A stretch of 64,000 nt of DNA from Phaseolus vulgaris (lineage: Eukaryota > Streptophyta > Magnoliopsida > Fabales > Fabaceae). The notes beneath the pieces were generated by a model. That model did no database searches, was not told the origin of the DNA, and saw nothing but the letters and a program-made list of their open reading frames with translations. This document shows, one piece after another, positions 47,535 to 58,202 of the stretch. Position numbers and translations under genes: made by a program. The first letter of the stretch is position 1; the number at the start of each line of letters is the position of its first letter. The stretch covers positions 40,176,579 to 40,240,578 of the forward strand of contig NC_023756.2 in assembly GCF_000499845.2 (NCBI RefSeq). The letters run 5' to 3'.

Positions 47535-48260
47535 ATGGCGGAAAAACATATAGCAATGATCCAGGCCCTCTAAGCGCAAATGGAGGAATTACGTCAAAAG
47601 GGAATCGTAGATAAATTACAGTATGAAGAGCATCAGCGTCGGCATGAGAAGGAGATATCCCTTTCAATGGAGCAAAACAAAAATCTACTGCAACGACTTG
47701 AGGAGAACGAACGGAAAGAACAATCCCGAGCATCGCTGCCAACCCCTCAAACCCACCAAACACCTCACACTTTCCAAACTCATCATACTCATCAAAGCTC
47801 CAGAAAAAATTTTGTTCCCGATGAGGAGGACCCGAGGGGACACCCATTCACAGATGAGATAATTAACAGACCACTCCCCGCGAAATGGACATGTCTGACT
47901 ATCAAACTTTACGATTGTTCTATCGCTTTAGACGAGCACTTGAATATCTTCTAGACACAAATAACCCTGTACACAACCGATAAAGCAGTATGGTGTAAGG
48001 TTTTCCCCACTTCCCTACAAGAGGGTCCGCTCAGTTGGTTCACCGGACTCCTTCCTAATTTGGTGGGATACTTCAAAATTCTGACAACAAAGTTCGTTAC
48101 ACAGTATGCGACAAGTAGTCCACATCATACCTCACAGATAGATTTAGCAAAATTTGCATGAGTATTAGAAATTTGATGTTGGAGATAGCCATGCATCATC
48201 TGGTCTCGACCATCCCTCTGGGATGATTCACTGAGATCCTAATCAAAAGACTAACACAAA
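47535..48260 (+). pseudogene. Tat-2 gag remnant
   Basis: Begins with a coiled-coil-like Gln/Glu/Arg-rich stretch (HEKEISLSMEQNKNLLQRL), then the gag core with PFTDEIINRPLPAKW and IALDEHLNIF. A stop at 47952-47954 follows, and the same frame goes on with AVWCKVFPTSLQEGPLSWF up to further stops near 48160. Capsid-like structural protein; inactive copy. The Gln-rich C part continues at 48263-48577. Confidence 0.8.
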
Positions 48261-48880
48261 ACATGGAAGAACTGAGGAATCGAGCCACTAATATCATGCC
48301 GATAGAGAAAATATTGACTATCACAGAAGTCATCAGGTCGAGAATACTGATAAAGGAAAAGAGAAAGATAACGATAAAAGCAATTGAACAACGATGGGGC
48401 GAACCAACTGCTATAGAGAGAATCGAGGACCTCGGTCACCTCCACAAATTTGTCAAGACTGACACTACTGGACATCGGTCACCACAAAGGGTCTCCTCAG
48501 AGAAGATGATCGACCTGGACGAGGAGATTCTCGTGTCGTGGCAACAACCAGCGTTTGATAAAACAACGATAAATTGAGAACCCATAAAAGAGGACCTGAC
48601 CACGGAGTGAAAGCCCTAAGAGGGGTAACCACATCAGACGTAGAGTCCGAAAGGTCATTAACACTATTGTCGGTCCACTGCCACTCGGGGTGCCCGAGCC
48701 AGAAGTCAATTATATAGCTGGAGGCTTCGTGGGTGGTGGATGCTCCTATTTGATTAGAAAGAAACATCTTAGAGCCATTCAGTTAGTTCATTCCATATCA
48801 AACTAGAAATGACCATGGATACTTCCAATAACATTCGCTAATGACGATTTTATTGCAATAGATCCACACAAGACAACCCT

Positions 48881-49671
48881 ATGGGGATCACCATAGAGAA
48901 AGGTAAATTTTCAATTACCAAAGTGTTGGTAGATCAAGGCGGCTCGATAGACATTCTTTATTGGAAAACCTTCAAGAAGATGGGAATCCCAGACACAGAT
49001 ATTCAGCCATATGATGAACAGATTGTAGGGTTCTCGAGGGAGCGAGTGGACACTTTGGTAATTATATAGCTTGAGGCTTTGGTGGATGCTCCAATTTGAC
49101 TAGAAAGAAACATCTCAGAGCCATCCAATCTATTCATTCCATATCTAACCAGAAATGACCACGGATACTTCCAATAACATTCACTAATGAAGATTTCATT
49201 GCAATAGATCCAGCACAAGACGACCCTATGGGGATCACCATAGAGATAGGTAAATTTGCAATTACCAAAGTGTTGGTAGATCAGGGCAACTCGATAGACA
49301 TTCTTTATTGGAAAACCTTCAAGAAGATGGGAATCCCAGACACAGATATTCAACCATATGATGAACAGATTGCATGGTTCTCAGGGGAGTAGGTGGACAC
49401 CAAAGGGCATATCGATTTATATACCACGTTCGGTGAGGAAGGAGGCCTCAGCAAAACCATAAACATAAGATATTTATTGATTGACGCGAACACCTCGTAC
49501 AACATACTGCTTGGAACTTCGTCCATTAATCGTTTAAAAGCAATTGTTTCTACCCCTCACTTAGCAATGAAATTTCCATCTACGACCTCAGATATTGTGA
49601 CGGTTCACATAGATCAAAAAATGGCTCGTGAATGTTATGTTGCTAGCCTAAAGGTTGAACCTACCAGATGA
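48881..49671 (+). pseudogene. Tat-2 protease region, tandemly duplicated
   Basis: Two active-site copies: KVLVDQGGSIDILYWKTF (near 48920-48975) and KVLVDQGNSIDILYWKTF (near 49268-49320). The second copy is followed by a TAG at 49390 and then LLGTSSINRLKAIVSTPHLA and DQKMARECYVA, the normal link toward RT. The duplication unit is ~346 bp (48707-49055 and 49056-49400). The duplication breaks the frame, so no intact protease can be made from the DNA as it stands. Confidence 0.85.
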
Positions 49672-49806
49672 CTTTACAGAATGTCACCGCGCAGTCAATC
49701 CCCAAGGAGGCGAGGACGATCACCAGAAAGACACTCATGGGACAGACGTTCTATAGAGCACATGGTCGCATTAGTGCATCTAGACCCTTGACTTGACGAT
49801 GCTCGT

Positions 49807-50010
49807 ATGGAGGCAGACGAAGACCTTCAACCTCTACCTCTCCGTGACGATGAGCATAAGACATATATTGGTACGTCTCTGGAACCGAACGACCGTAAGT
49901 CAATAAGTACAACCTTAGTCGATAATGTCGACCTATTTGCATGGACGGCTGTTGACATGCCTGGAGTAAGTCCCGACATGATTACACATTGCCTCTCTAT
50001 TTTTAAAGAG
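49807..50010 (+). pseudogene. Tat-2 pre-RT stub
   Basis: Encodes the conserved segment before RT (TYIGTSLEPNDRKSI; NVDLFAWTAVDMPGVSPDM; ITHCLSIFKEAR). Immediately after it the + strand loses all RT likeness and the minus strand carries the antisense ORF. This marks the left junction of a several-kb internal deletion. Confidence 0.8.
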
Positions 50011-51404
50011 GCCAGGTCCATTTTTAACTTGGGAACCACCACAGTTGTGGTCCTTTCTAACTCCTCTCCCAAAGACCAGTTGACTACCAACACACAAATT
50101 TCAAGCTCCATCAACTCCGCGATCAAGTTCTTAGACGGGACGACAGCTAGGACACTTTCATCCTTCGGTAATATTGCAATTTTCATCCCCGACACCATTT
50201 GCAAGAATGGATCTAGCATAGAAGGCAACCAAGGAGGTTGTCGAGAAAGCCCTGCCTCCGCATCCAACTCAGATCCCTTGGCCGGTTGGCCCCTTTTTCG
50301 GTTTGTAAGTGGAGTCGCAGTAGCTGGAGGTACAATGTCAACCGGAATAACGAGTTTCCCTTTACGATCGACTCGAAGCTACCGATTTTCCAATTCGCTG
50401 TCTGTTGACAAAGGTTGACCATGTAGTTCCCAAGGGAGGGGTCTACCTGAGTCATGAGAGCTGAAAAACACAAACAAATTAAACACCATTAACGAAAGTA
50501 ACACCATCATGAACATAAAAACTTTACATACCTGTAAAATTCGTCCACCTCTTGGACGCCCGAATAAAGCTACCAACTCTTGTGTAGTTAACTTATACGG
50601 GAGTTGGTCAAAAGCGACTAAAACCGCTTGGTCCAGTGGCAACATCGAAGACCTCGGCCAGGTGGTAAGAGATGTAGGATTCTAGGTCCAATGAAAGGGA
50701 ACTTTTGTTTGCCCCTCCATAGTATAAAAGTAGTCTCGTCTGTCGGGCTCCACAAATATTTTAAAATATTTTTCTTTAAAATTCTTGTATGAGGTGGTGT
50801 ACGACGCAAACTGAACACTGTCAGGCCGACTCGATAGAGACAACCAACTCACCGGAATAATTGGGTGCGAATGGTAATAAAACAAAAATGATCAGGGTGT
50901 GGGAATAATCTTAAAGATATCGCAGATTATCCAAAAGGCTTGAAGAGATGCCAACGAGTTAGGGTGAAGTTGGGTTGGTGCCATGTTTAGAATGCGAAGA
51001 ACCACCATGGTAAAGTCATCGAAGGGGAGGGTCACACGTAAATCCGCAAAGAAAGTAGTGTAAACAAAAAAGAAATCATGCGGTGCATTGTCCCGACCGT
51101 GACAGACGCAGTCAGTATAACCACAAATGTCGGCCATTACCGTATCCACGGGAGAATCCGGTTTTAAAAAAGTGACTTTTGGCAATAATTTATCCAAACT
51201 ATTAGAATCCATGAAACAAGTAGGGATGTTCAAGACGCGTGGGTCAACCCACTCATAACTCGGGCCGTCCAGTTCTTGGTCGACCGAACGGTCCGAACTG
51301 CTCGAACTACTTGCACTTCTCGCACCACCAGATGCGGTACGGGTGACCTCATATGACTCAATGTTGACAACATCATCAAAAGAATTGCACGAAGAAGACA
51401 TCAC
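50011..51404 (-). pseudogene. Tat-2 antisense ORF (homologue of that in Tat-1)
   Basis: 51404-50892 is open for 170 codons: a Ser-rich N part (ASGGARSASSSSSSDRSV), then a conserved block with VTLPFDDFTMVVLRIL and NMAPTQLHPNSLASLQAF, the same words as in Tat-1. Frame shifts follow, then 50885-50533 (NFKEKYFKIFVEPDRRDYF; LTTQELVALFGRPRGGRILQ). A 71-bp intron with donor gtatgt at 50531 and acceptor tttttcag at 50461 is plausible, at a place like that of the Tat-1 intron; a second acceptor a few bases on keeps the frame open. The C part (50460-50011) is cut by the deletion junction, so the coiled coil is lost. Confidence 0.72.
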
Positions 51405-51787
51405 TAACCTATGTAATACACAAAAAGTGGAAGGCAGTTGGAAGACTCGGCACTCGGAGCACTCAGAATTCTTTTGAATCCAAAAACGTAAACTCTATTA
51501 CGCTCAAGTAATACGCTATTTATAGAAAATCATAGAAGAGAGAGGTTATTGAATCATTCGTTCGGAGTCATTAGATCCATGTCCATCCAATGATGCAGAT
51601 CACCCGGCATAGAAACGACGGAAAGTCACAAATGTTAGATCTTTGATGCAACAGTGCTTGTCAAAACGACGGTTTTAAAAAAAAGTAAACGTCACATCCC
51701 TGCAATGCATTTCATGCTTATGGCAAGCCTGACACACCTTGGGAAATGCAACGGTCATTCTCGACTATTTAGAAATTCATTTCTTCG

Positions 51788-51802
51788 AGCCTGGGAGGTA
51801 AG
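51788..51802 (+). promoter_or_regulatory. Tat-2 polypurine tract
   Basis: The purine-rich cctgggaggtaag directly precedes the 3' LTR start at 51803, the expected site for plus-strand priming. Confidence 0.6.
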
Positions 51803-52256
51803 TGTACCGGTCGGGACCGGGCGACTCAGTCACGATCAAGGAGACCGGCCGAAGACCAGTCTTGCAAAGCATAACTCTCACAATAAATGCAGTAAATTAG
51901 CGGTTACAATTAACGTAAAGGGAGTCAATGCAAAGCATATCTCCAGTGGGTAACGAATAAAACATTAAGGAACCGTTACACATGAGTTAATAGCTGATCC
52001 CTAGCCCATTATTAACCCCAAAAGCCCACAAAGCAATAGTATAAATAGAACTCTCAAAAGAAGAATAAGATACGTTTTTCACATTCTACGAGAACACATT
52101 TAAAACCTTAACACTGATCACAGGTACACCCACCGACCGATCGAACACCAGCATGGTAGGAAGGAGACTCAAAGCGAATCTGAAGGTCATCGACACGTCA
52201 ATAATTTTACACCTAACGGAATCTATTACTTGGGTCCCTCTTTTCATACAGGTACA
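51803..52256 (+). repeat. Tat-2 3' LTR
   Basis: 454 bp, partner of 47029-47457; differs by substitutions and a ~25 bp insertion near 51828-51855. Confidence 0.9.
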
Positions 52257-52365
52257 TATAACTTTTCACGTTAACCAATAAGCCTTTTAATTTATTAAAT
52301 TATATTCAGACCCAAAACCAAACGTCTATTTTATATGAATCACATTATAAAATTAATTTACATCA

Positions 52366-52679
52366 ACTATCAGAATGAAGATACAATATATGTTTCTGTA
52401 TGTTTTTTTACCTTTCTATTGAAATGTATGAAAAATATTATTGGTAAACAACTTTTAATAATATATACTAAAAATGATCAATTATTTATTAAAATTTTTT
52501 CTATTCTTCTTTTACTTTATTACATATTACTCTTATTCTTAAGTTATAAATCTCACAGTAAAACATTGTAAATCAACTTGAAGTGAATGGCATGATATTA
52601 TAATGAGAATAACGTATTTGTGACATATTAGTATCGGTATCTTTCTCTTTTCATCAAATTAGAATTCTCCATTATTAGA
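52366..52679. other. AT-rich spacer
   Basis: No recognised content; the short hydrophobic frame at 52335-52571 has no family likeness. Confidence 0.45.
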
Positions 52680-53345
52680 ATAATAGAAAATGGAAAAGAT
52701 AATTTCTTAATATGAAAGAGAAAATAAGGATTTATATACAAAGTGATGGAGGTGGAGAGAAAACGGGAAATAGTTAAACAACTAACTGTAGAGTAACTAA
52801 TGGTCTAATATCCCTACTAATTGTCTAATATCCCCCCTTAAAATTTATGGGGATGGAACACCAACCACAAGTTTATGTCTAAAATCTAAAAATGAAGGGC
52901 TTAGTGAGTATGTCAGCTACTTGAAATCTAGTAGGAAGGTGAAGTAATAAAAGTTTGTTTTGTTGAAGATAGTCTCAAACAAAATGAAGATCTAATTCGA
53001 AATGTTTGGTGCGAGAGTGTAGTATAGGATTCATGCTGAGTAATACAACTCCCAAATTATCTGAAAACAATTGTGGTTGCTTGGTCGGGATATGAAGCAC
53101 ATGAAGGAGAGATTGTAACCAAATGACATTAGTTAGAGCAGTGGTCATGCTTCGATATTCGACTTCAGTACTACTATACGAAACAACACGTTGTTTGTGT
53201 GATGACCAAGCAATTATATTGAGACCATAGTAGACACAATAACCAGTAGTGAATTTCTTATCATCAATGTCACTGCCCCAGACAACATCACTGAAGGCAC
53301 AAACATATGTGATAGGACTGTGTTGAATACAAAGAAAGAATATAA
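52680..53345 (-). pseudogene. Copia-D remnant: RNase H end, polypurine tract and LTR start
   Basis: On the minus strand 53310-52890 reads like a copia RNase H (TTGYCVYYGLNIIAWSSHKQ; SYSSTEVEYRSM; HSRTKHFELDLHFV; then a DILTKPF tail). It is followed by a purine tract (aaggggggatattag, reverse complement of 52824-52840) and the start of an LTR running to ~52680. Broken by at least one stop. No other parts present; distinct from Copia-B and Copia-C. Confidence 0.7.
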
Positions 53346-53493
53346 AAAAAATTGTGTCGGTTTTTTTATTTTAATTAATTTGTATTCATTGATTTTCGTG
53401 TTTTTCTCACCATTCTTTAGTTGTGGAAATCAATTGTGACAAACAAATACACCAAGTTTATCATTTTTTGTTTTGGGGTTTATTTAATTATAG

Positions 53494-53566
53494 GCAGTTG
53501 ATTGTTGATGAAAGACTTGTTCCATCGGTAGAAGAGGAAGATAAACGAAAAAATGTTGTTCAAAAG
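53494..53566 (+). pseudogene. Poly(A) polymerase-like exon fragment, left half
   Basis: After a splice-acceptor-like attatag the frame reads QLIVDERLVPSVEEEDKRKN, then VVQK, at which point Copia-B begins. The right half (KLKQVFLC) resumes at 59056 after the element, sharing AAAAG as target duplication. It resembles the segment of plant nuclear poly(A) polymerases just before the catalytic nucleotidyltransferase core (E-G-L-V-P-S, E-E-E, K-R-x-N-V). Only one exon is seen, so this is probably a captured fragment. Assignment from memory. Confidence 0.5.
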
Positions 53567-54085
53567 TTTAGGGATATCCTGTGCGGAAGCGTGATAATTT
53601 CAACCAAAGATTATGAGAAATTAAAGTAACAAAGCAAAATGAGAATGATACCAGAAATTTTTAGGTAGAAAACCCCTTTGAATAGAGGTAAAAAACCACC
53701 GGTGAGAGAGACAAAACTTCCACTATAATGGTATTGGGAGTACAATGAATTCCTCTCAGACTAATAGATAAATAGCCCCAAAACAAATTCTCTCTATATG
53801 GGTTAAACACTTACACCCAAGAGAAGAAATAGAGAGTATAGGAAAAGAGAGAGGAAGTAAGTGTATATTGTTGTTTGTTGTGTGTTTTACATTGCTAGAA
53901 GGAAGCCACTATATATAGTGGTTCTAGGAGACAACAATAATAAAAACAATTAATGGTAAATAACCTCCCTTTAATAACAATTAATTGTGAGCGATAAGTA
54001 ACCTCCCAATAATTTCAATTAATTGTCAACGGTAAGTAACCTCCTCATTATTGCAAGAAAATGGAAAGGTGAGTCATAACCCACA
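53567..54085 (-). repeat. Copia-B copy 2, 3' LTR (519 bp)
   Basis: Starts tttagggatatcc (first bases mutated from tgtaggg in sister copies) and ends cataacccaca. A tatatatagtgg near 53910 fits a TATA element read on the minus strand. Confidence 0.88.
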
Positions 54086-54275
54086 AATCTCCACCTTGAC
54101 TTGCCTTTGACTGGAACATTCTCTCGTCATGAAGCCTTGATTAAGTATGGATAATACCAGCTAAGTTCAGACAATGATCGAACTTAGCCGGTGGAAGTGG
54201 CTTGGTCAACATGTCTGTAGGATTTTCGGCGGTATGAATTTTATCAACAATTATATCTTCCGTATCAACAATGTC

Positions 54276-55484
54276 TTAGATAAAATGGTGCTTAATTTCA
54301 ATGTGCTTGGTCCTTGAGTGATACTTATTGTTCCTGGTTAAGTGGATAACACTTTGACTATCACAAAATATAACAAGAACATCTTGTTGAAAACCAAGTT
54401 CACTTGCCAAGCCTCGAAGCCATATAGCCTCTTTCATACCTTCTGTAGCAGCGATATATTCTGCTTCAGTGGTGGACAAAGCCGCAATGGCTTGAAGTGA
54501 AGAATACCAGGTGATAGCAGAACCACAGAGGGTAAAAATGTAGGATGAAAGTGACCTTCTCCGATCTAAATCACCACCATAGTCAGCATCAACATAGCCA
54601 ACTGTTTCTCCGGGATCGGCTCTATGTTGATCAAATACCAAACCAAGATTTGCAGAACGTTTCAGATAACGAAGTATCCATTTAACGGCTTCCCAGTGTG
54701 CCTTGCCTGGATTATGCATGAACCTGCTAATAATGCTAACAACATAAGCTAAATCAGGCCTAGTACATACCATAGCATACATGAGACTTCCAATTGCATT
54801 TGAATATGGGACATGTGACATGCGCCTTTTGTCCTCGTCTAATTTTGGACACTGATCTGATGACAACTTGAAGTGGGCGGCAATTGGAGTATTAACAGCT
54901 TTGCATCTTGCATTCCAAATTTGTCAAGCATCTTAAGAACATACTTCTTTTGTGATAGAAAAAGTATTCCAGCTTGACAATCTCTGTTGATCTCCATTCC
55001 TAAAATTTTCTTGGCAGGACCTAAGTCCTTCATATCAAATTCACTACTAAGTTGGGTCTAACTTGTTAACTAAAGATTTATCTCTTGCGGCAATCAACAT
55101 GTCATCAACATATAACAACAAGTATATAAATGACCCATTAGATGTTTTTTGAAAATAGACACAATTATCATAGCTACTTCTGGAGTAGCCATGTCCAACC
55201 ATGAAAGAATCAAACCTCTTATACCATTGTCTTGGTGATTGCTTCAATCCGTAGAGAGATTTCTTCAAACAACATACATGGTCCTCCTTTCCAGGAACAA
55301 CGAACCCCTCAGGCTGCTGGATGTAAATCTCTTCCTCAAGATTACCATGAAGAAAAGCATTTTTCACATCTAATTGTTCCAGCTCCAAATCATACAAGGC
55401 AACTAAAGCAAGTAATATACGTAGAAGTATGACGAACAACAAGAGAAAATACTTCATTAAAGTCAATACATTTCTCTTGATCAA
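54276..55484 (-). pseudogene. Copia-B copy 2 RT (C part) and RNase H
   Basis: 55484-55047: RT palm with DVKNAFLHGNLEEEIYIQQP and catalytic YLLLYVDDMLIAARD. 55033-54839: thumb region (MKDLGPAKKILGMEIN). 54866-54276: GSLMYAMVCTRPDLAY, then RNase H with YVDADYGGDLDRRRSL, STTEAEYIA and a conserved SRTKHIEIKHHF end. Frame breaks near 55430, 55040 and 54870; catalytic motifs are intact. Encodes the enzyme that copies the element RNA. Confidence 0.9.
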
Positions 55485-56622
55485 AACCTCTTACAACAAA
55501 TCTTGCTTTATTCCTTGTACTCTCAACACCAAGGATCCCTTCTTTTCTATTAAAGATCCACTTGCAATTAATGACTCGTTTTCCTTCTGGTAACTTCACC
55601 AATTCCCATGTTTCGTTTTTTAGAAGACTCTCAACTTCTTCTTGCATAGCAATAATCCACTTTGTTGAGTCGTCACTAGAGATAACTTTAGAGTAATTCT
55701 TGGGTTGACCTTCTTCACCCATCTTTTGTGCAATAATTAAAGCATAAGCAATGTTGGCAGATTCTGCAATTAATCTTTGAGTCGGTTTTCTTGGTCTTTG
55801 TTGTGGAAGTTCTTGAGCCATAGACCACGGCTGTGGTAACCATCGTCGTTGAGGTGGACATTGCTCATGTGGAGTCACATGTTCATTTGTACCATCAATA
55901 GCAGTGGCTTGATCATCTTGAGTACTAGAGGAATTGGGAACGTTTTCCTCATGAGCGGGTGTTTTAATCTCAAACTCCACCTTCTCTCGAGCATCTTCCT
56001 GGTCACCTGTATCAATTGAGAAAATGACAGTATCTTTTACAGAAGAGAGCATAGCATTTACATTAAAGGTCAAATTTCGGCTGTGAATTACTTTGTGAGA
56101 TTCCGGGTCATATAAACGATAGTCTTTAACCCTTAAGCCATAACCCAAGAAAATGCACTTCTTGGCACGAGGTTCTAATTTTCCCTCATTTACATGAGAA
56201 TAAGCAGGGCAACCAAATATTTTAAGATTAGAATAATCAACAGGGTTACCTGACCAAACTTCTTCTGGAATGTTGCAATCAATTGATCTGTTAGGAGAGC
56301 GATTTATCAGATAACATGTCGTTGAAGCAGCTTCAACCCAAAAAGATTTGCTCAAACCAGAATGGGAGAGCATGCAACGAACTCTCTCCAGGATAGTTCT
56401 ATTCATCCTTTCTGCAACCCCGTTCTGTTGTGGAGTACTTGGGATGGTGAAGTGTCTAGAAATGCCTTCCTTCTTGCAGAAATCATTGAATTCATTCGAA
56501 CAAAACTCAAGGCCATTGTCTTTCCTTAGCCTCTTTATCTTCTTGCCAGTCTGATTCTCAATCAATAATTTCAACTCTTTAAAAATGGAAAATGTTTCAT
56601 TCTTATGTTTGATAAAATACAC
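55390..56622 (-). pseudogene. Copia-B copy 2 integrase C part and RT start
   Basis: 410 open codons. Integrase core with second and third catalytic motifs (KRLRKDNGLEFCS; QQNGVAERMNRTILE), then the C-terminal host-target region (LINRSPNRSIDCNIPEEVW), an acidic linker, and the RT start (TKWIIAMQEEVESLLKNETW; GKRVINCKWIF). Separated from the upstream frame only by an in-frame TGA at about 56635. Ends in a frameshift near 55430. Confidence 0.92.
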
Positions 56623-56631
56623 CCACAGTTT

Positions 56632-58152
56632 TCATGAGAAATCATTAATAATTGTCATCATATAACGACATTTACCTCTGGAGGGAACTTTTGACGGACC
56701 CCAAAGATCCGAATGAATATAATCCAAAATACCTTTGGTTCTGTGTATGGCTTTAGAAAAACTAACCTTTTTCTGCTTACCAAAAATGCAATAGTCACAG
56801 AAATCAAACTTTCCAGTACAGTGGTTACCAAGGTGACCCTTCTTCTTGAGGATTAGAATTCCCTTCTCACTCATGTGGCCTAATCTCATATGCCACAACT
56901 TGGTGTTATCTTTGTTGGGTGAGGCAACAGTTGCAGAACCTGTAACTGTTGAACCTTGCAGCACATACAAACTATAACATCGAATTGTCTTTAGTAACAC
57001 AAGAGCTCCTTTAGACACTTTTAAAACTCCACCTTCAGCTGAGTATCTACACCCATGAGATTCAAGGGTGCCTAAGGAAATGAGATTCCATTTCAACTCA
57101 GGGACATATCTGGTACCTGTTAAAGTTCTAACAATTCCATCATGTGTCTTGATTTTGATTGTTCCTTCACCAACAACTTTGCATTGAGCATCGTTTCCCA
57201 TCAAAACAAGACCATTATAAACTAGTTCATATGTGGTAAACCAGTCTCTATTGTGAGACATGTGAAAAGTACAACCAGAATCAAGAATCCATTCATTTTT
57301 AGACCTTCGTTCAGTGTTGAAAGCTACAAAATAATCCCCATCAGATTCAGTTTCAACAATACTGGCTTCGGCATATTTTTCTGGTTGTTTAGCATTTCCC
57401 TTATCTTCTCTATCTTGCTTATTTTTCAATTTATAACATTCAGATATCTCGTGCCCCTTTTTCTTGCAATAACGACAATATTTGGAGTTCTTGCCTCTAG
57501 ATTTTGACCTACATTTATATTTACTGTTCCTACCTTTCTCTTGGTTTCTCCCTCTAACTACTAATCCTTCACCAGAACTTTCAGAATGAAATTGAGTATC
57601 AAATTTTTCTTTGGCTAGTAAATTATTCTTGACATCATCAAAGCTTAAGGTAAGATAATTACCGTATAACATAATTTCTTTGAATTGTCGATGCGAGGGT
57701 GGTAGAGAAACAATAAGTAGAACGGCTTTATCCTCAACATCAATTTCAACATTCAAATTTTCCAAATCAATTATGATGGAATTAAATTCATCAAGGTGAG
57801 ATTGGATGGGAGTACCTTCGGACATTCGGAGTGTAAAGAGTCGCTCCTTTAACCGGAGTTTGTTTGCAAGAATTTTGGTCATGTATAGAGACTCCAATTT
57901 ACTCCATATGCCTGTTGTAGTTTTCTCGTTGATGACCTCATGCAACACCTCACGGGACAAGCATAACTGGATTGCAGACAATGCCTTTTCATCCACCTCA
58001 TCCCATTGTTCCTCCGTCATAGTGGTTGGCCTCGTCATTTTACCTGCCAGAACTTTTTTTAAACCATTCTGGGTGAGAACAGCTAGCATCTGGGCTCGCC
58101 AGATAGAAAAGCTGATTTTACCATCAAATTTCTCAATATCGAATTTCGACAT
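56632..58152 (-). CDS. Copia-B copy 2 gag, protease and integrase N part (open)
   Basis: The open frame extends left from 58200; I prefer the ATG at 58152 (MSKFDIEKFDGKISFSIW) as in sister copies. Gag is residues 1-~250 with an UBN2-like core, then the zinc knuckle CRYCKKKGHEISEC. The aspartic protease has WILDSGCTFHMSHNRDWF. The pre-integrase zinc domain has LWHMRLGHMSEKGIL and FCDYCIFGKQ. The integrase starts with the first catalytic Asp in DYIHSDLWGPS, ending at a TGA after IINDFS. The product could still form a capsid protein. Ribosome-level output of the rest needs the stop to be bypassed. Confidence 0.88.
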   Translation of the reverse strand: MSKFDIEKFDGKISFSIWRAQMLAVLTQNGLKKVLAGKMTRPTTMTEEQWDEVDEKALSAIQLCLSREVLHEVINEKTTTGIWSKLESLYMTKILANKLRLKERLFTLRMSEGTPIQSHLDEFNSIIIDLENLNVEIDVEDKAVLLIVSLPPSHRQFKEIMLYGNYLTLSFDDVKNNLLAKEKFDTQFHSESSGEGLVVRGRNQEKGRNSKYKCRSKSRGKNSKYCRYCKKKGHEISECYKLKNKQDREDKGNAKQPEKYAEASIVETESDGDYFVAFNTERRSKNEWILDSGCTFHMSHNRDWFTTYELVYNGLVLMGNDAQCKVVGEGTIKIKTHDGIVRTLTGTRYVPELKWNLISLGTLESHGCRYSAEGGVLKVSKGALVLLKTIRCYSLYVLQGSTVTGSATVASPNKDNTKLWHMRLGHMSEKGILILKKKGHLGNHCTGKFDFCDYCIFGKQKKVSFSKAIHRTKGILDYIHSDLWGPSKVPSRGKCRYMMTIINDFS

Positions 58153-58187
58153 TATTGAACAACAAATCCAGATTGAATTATCGAAAA

Positions 58188-58200
58188 GCTCTGATGTCAA
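58188..58200 (-). promoter_or_regulatory. Copia-B primer binding site
   Basis: The minus strand reads ttgacatcagagc just inside the LTR end; the canonical tRNA-Met site is recognisable with one or two changes. Confidence 0.6.
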
Positions 58201-58202
58201 TT

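Larger units (their letters stand above)
47029..52256 (+). mobile_element. Tat-2: internally deleted Tat-lineage retrotransposon nested in the Copia-C LTR
   Basis: Two LTRs (47029-47457 and 51803-52256) both start TGTACCGG and end GGTACA. TATAA lies directly left (47024-47028) and right (52257-52261), a 5-bp target duplication. Contents: primer-like site, gag, duplicated protease, the first few residues of the RT region, then directly an antisense ORF and a polypurine tract. RT core, both RNase H domains and integrase are missing, so it is non-autonomous. Length 5228 bp. Confidence 0.93.
42203..52365 (-). mobile_element. Copia-C: copia retrotransposon with its 5' LTR split by Tat-2
   Basis: Minus-strand order: 5' LTR (52365-52257 plus 47028-46729), primer site (46716-46728), a long leader with 107-bp repeats, gag start, integrase remnant, RT, RNase H, polypurine tract (rc of ttctcccactt at 42543), 3' LTR (42542 leftward). 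The first ~110 bp of the two LTRs align; the remainder has diverged or been replaced. The gag-integrase interval is deleted. Tat-2 (47029-52256) is excluded from its own length. Confidence 0.75.

Noticed and set aside
48465..48767. Minus-strand frames opposite Tat-2 gag
   Set aside because: They overlap the sense gag C part and have no likeness to the antisense ORF family, which lies further right.
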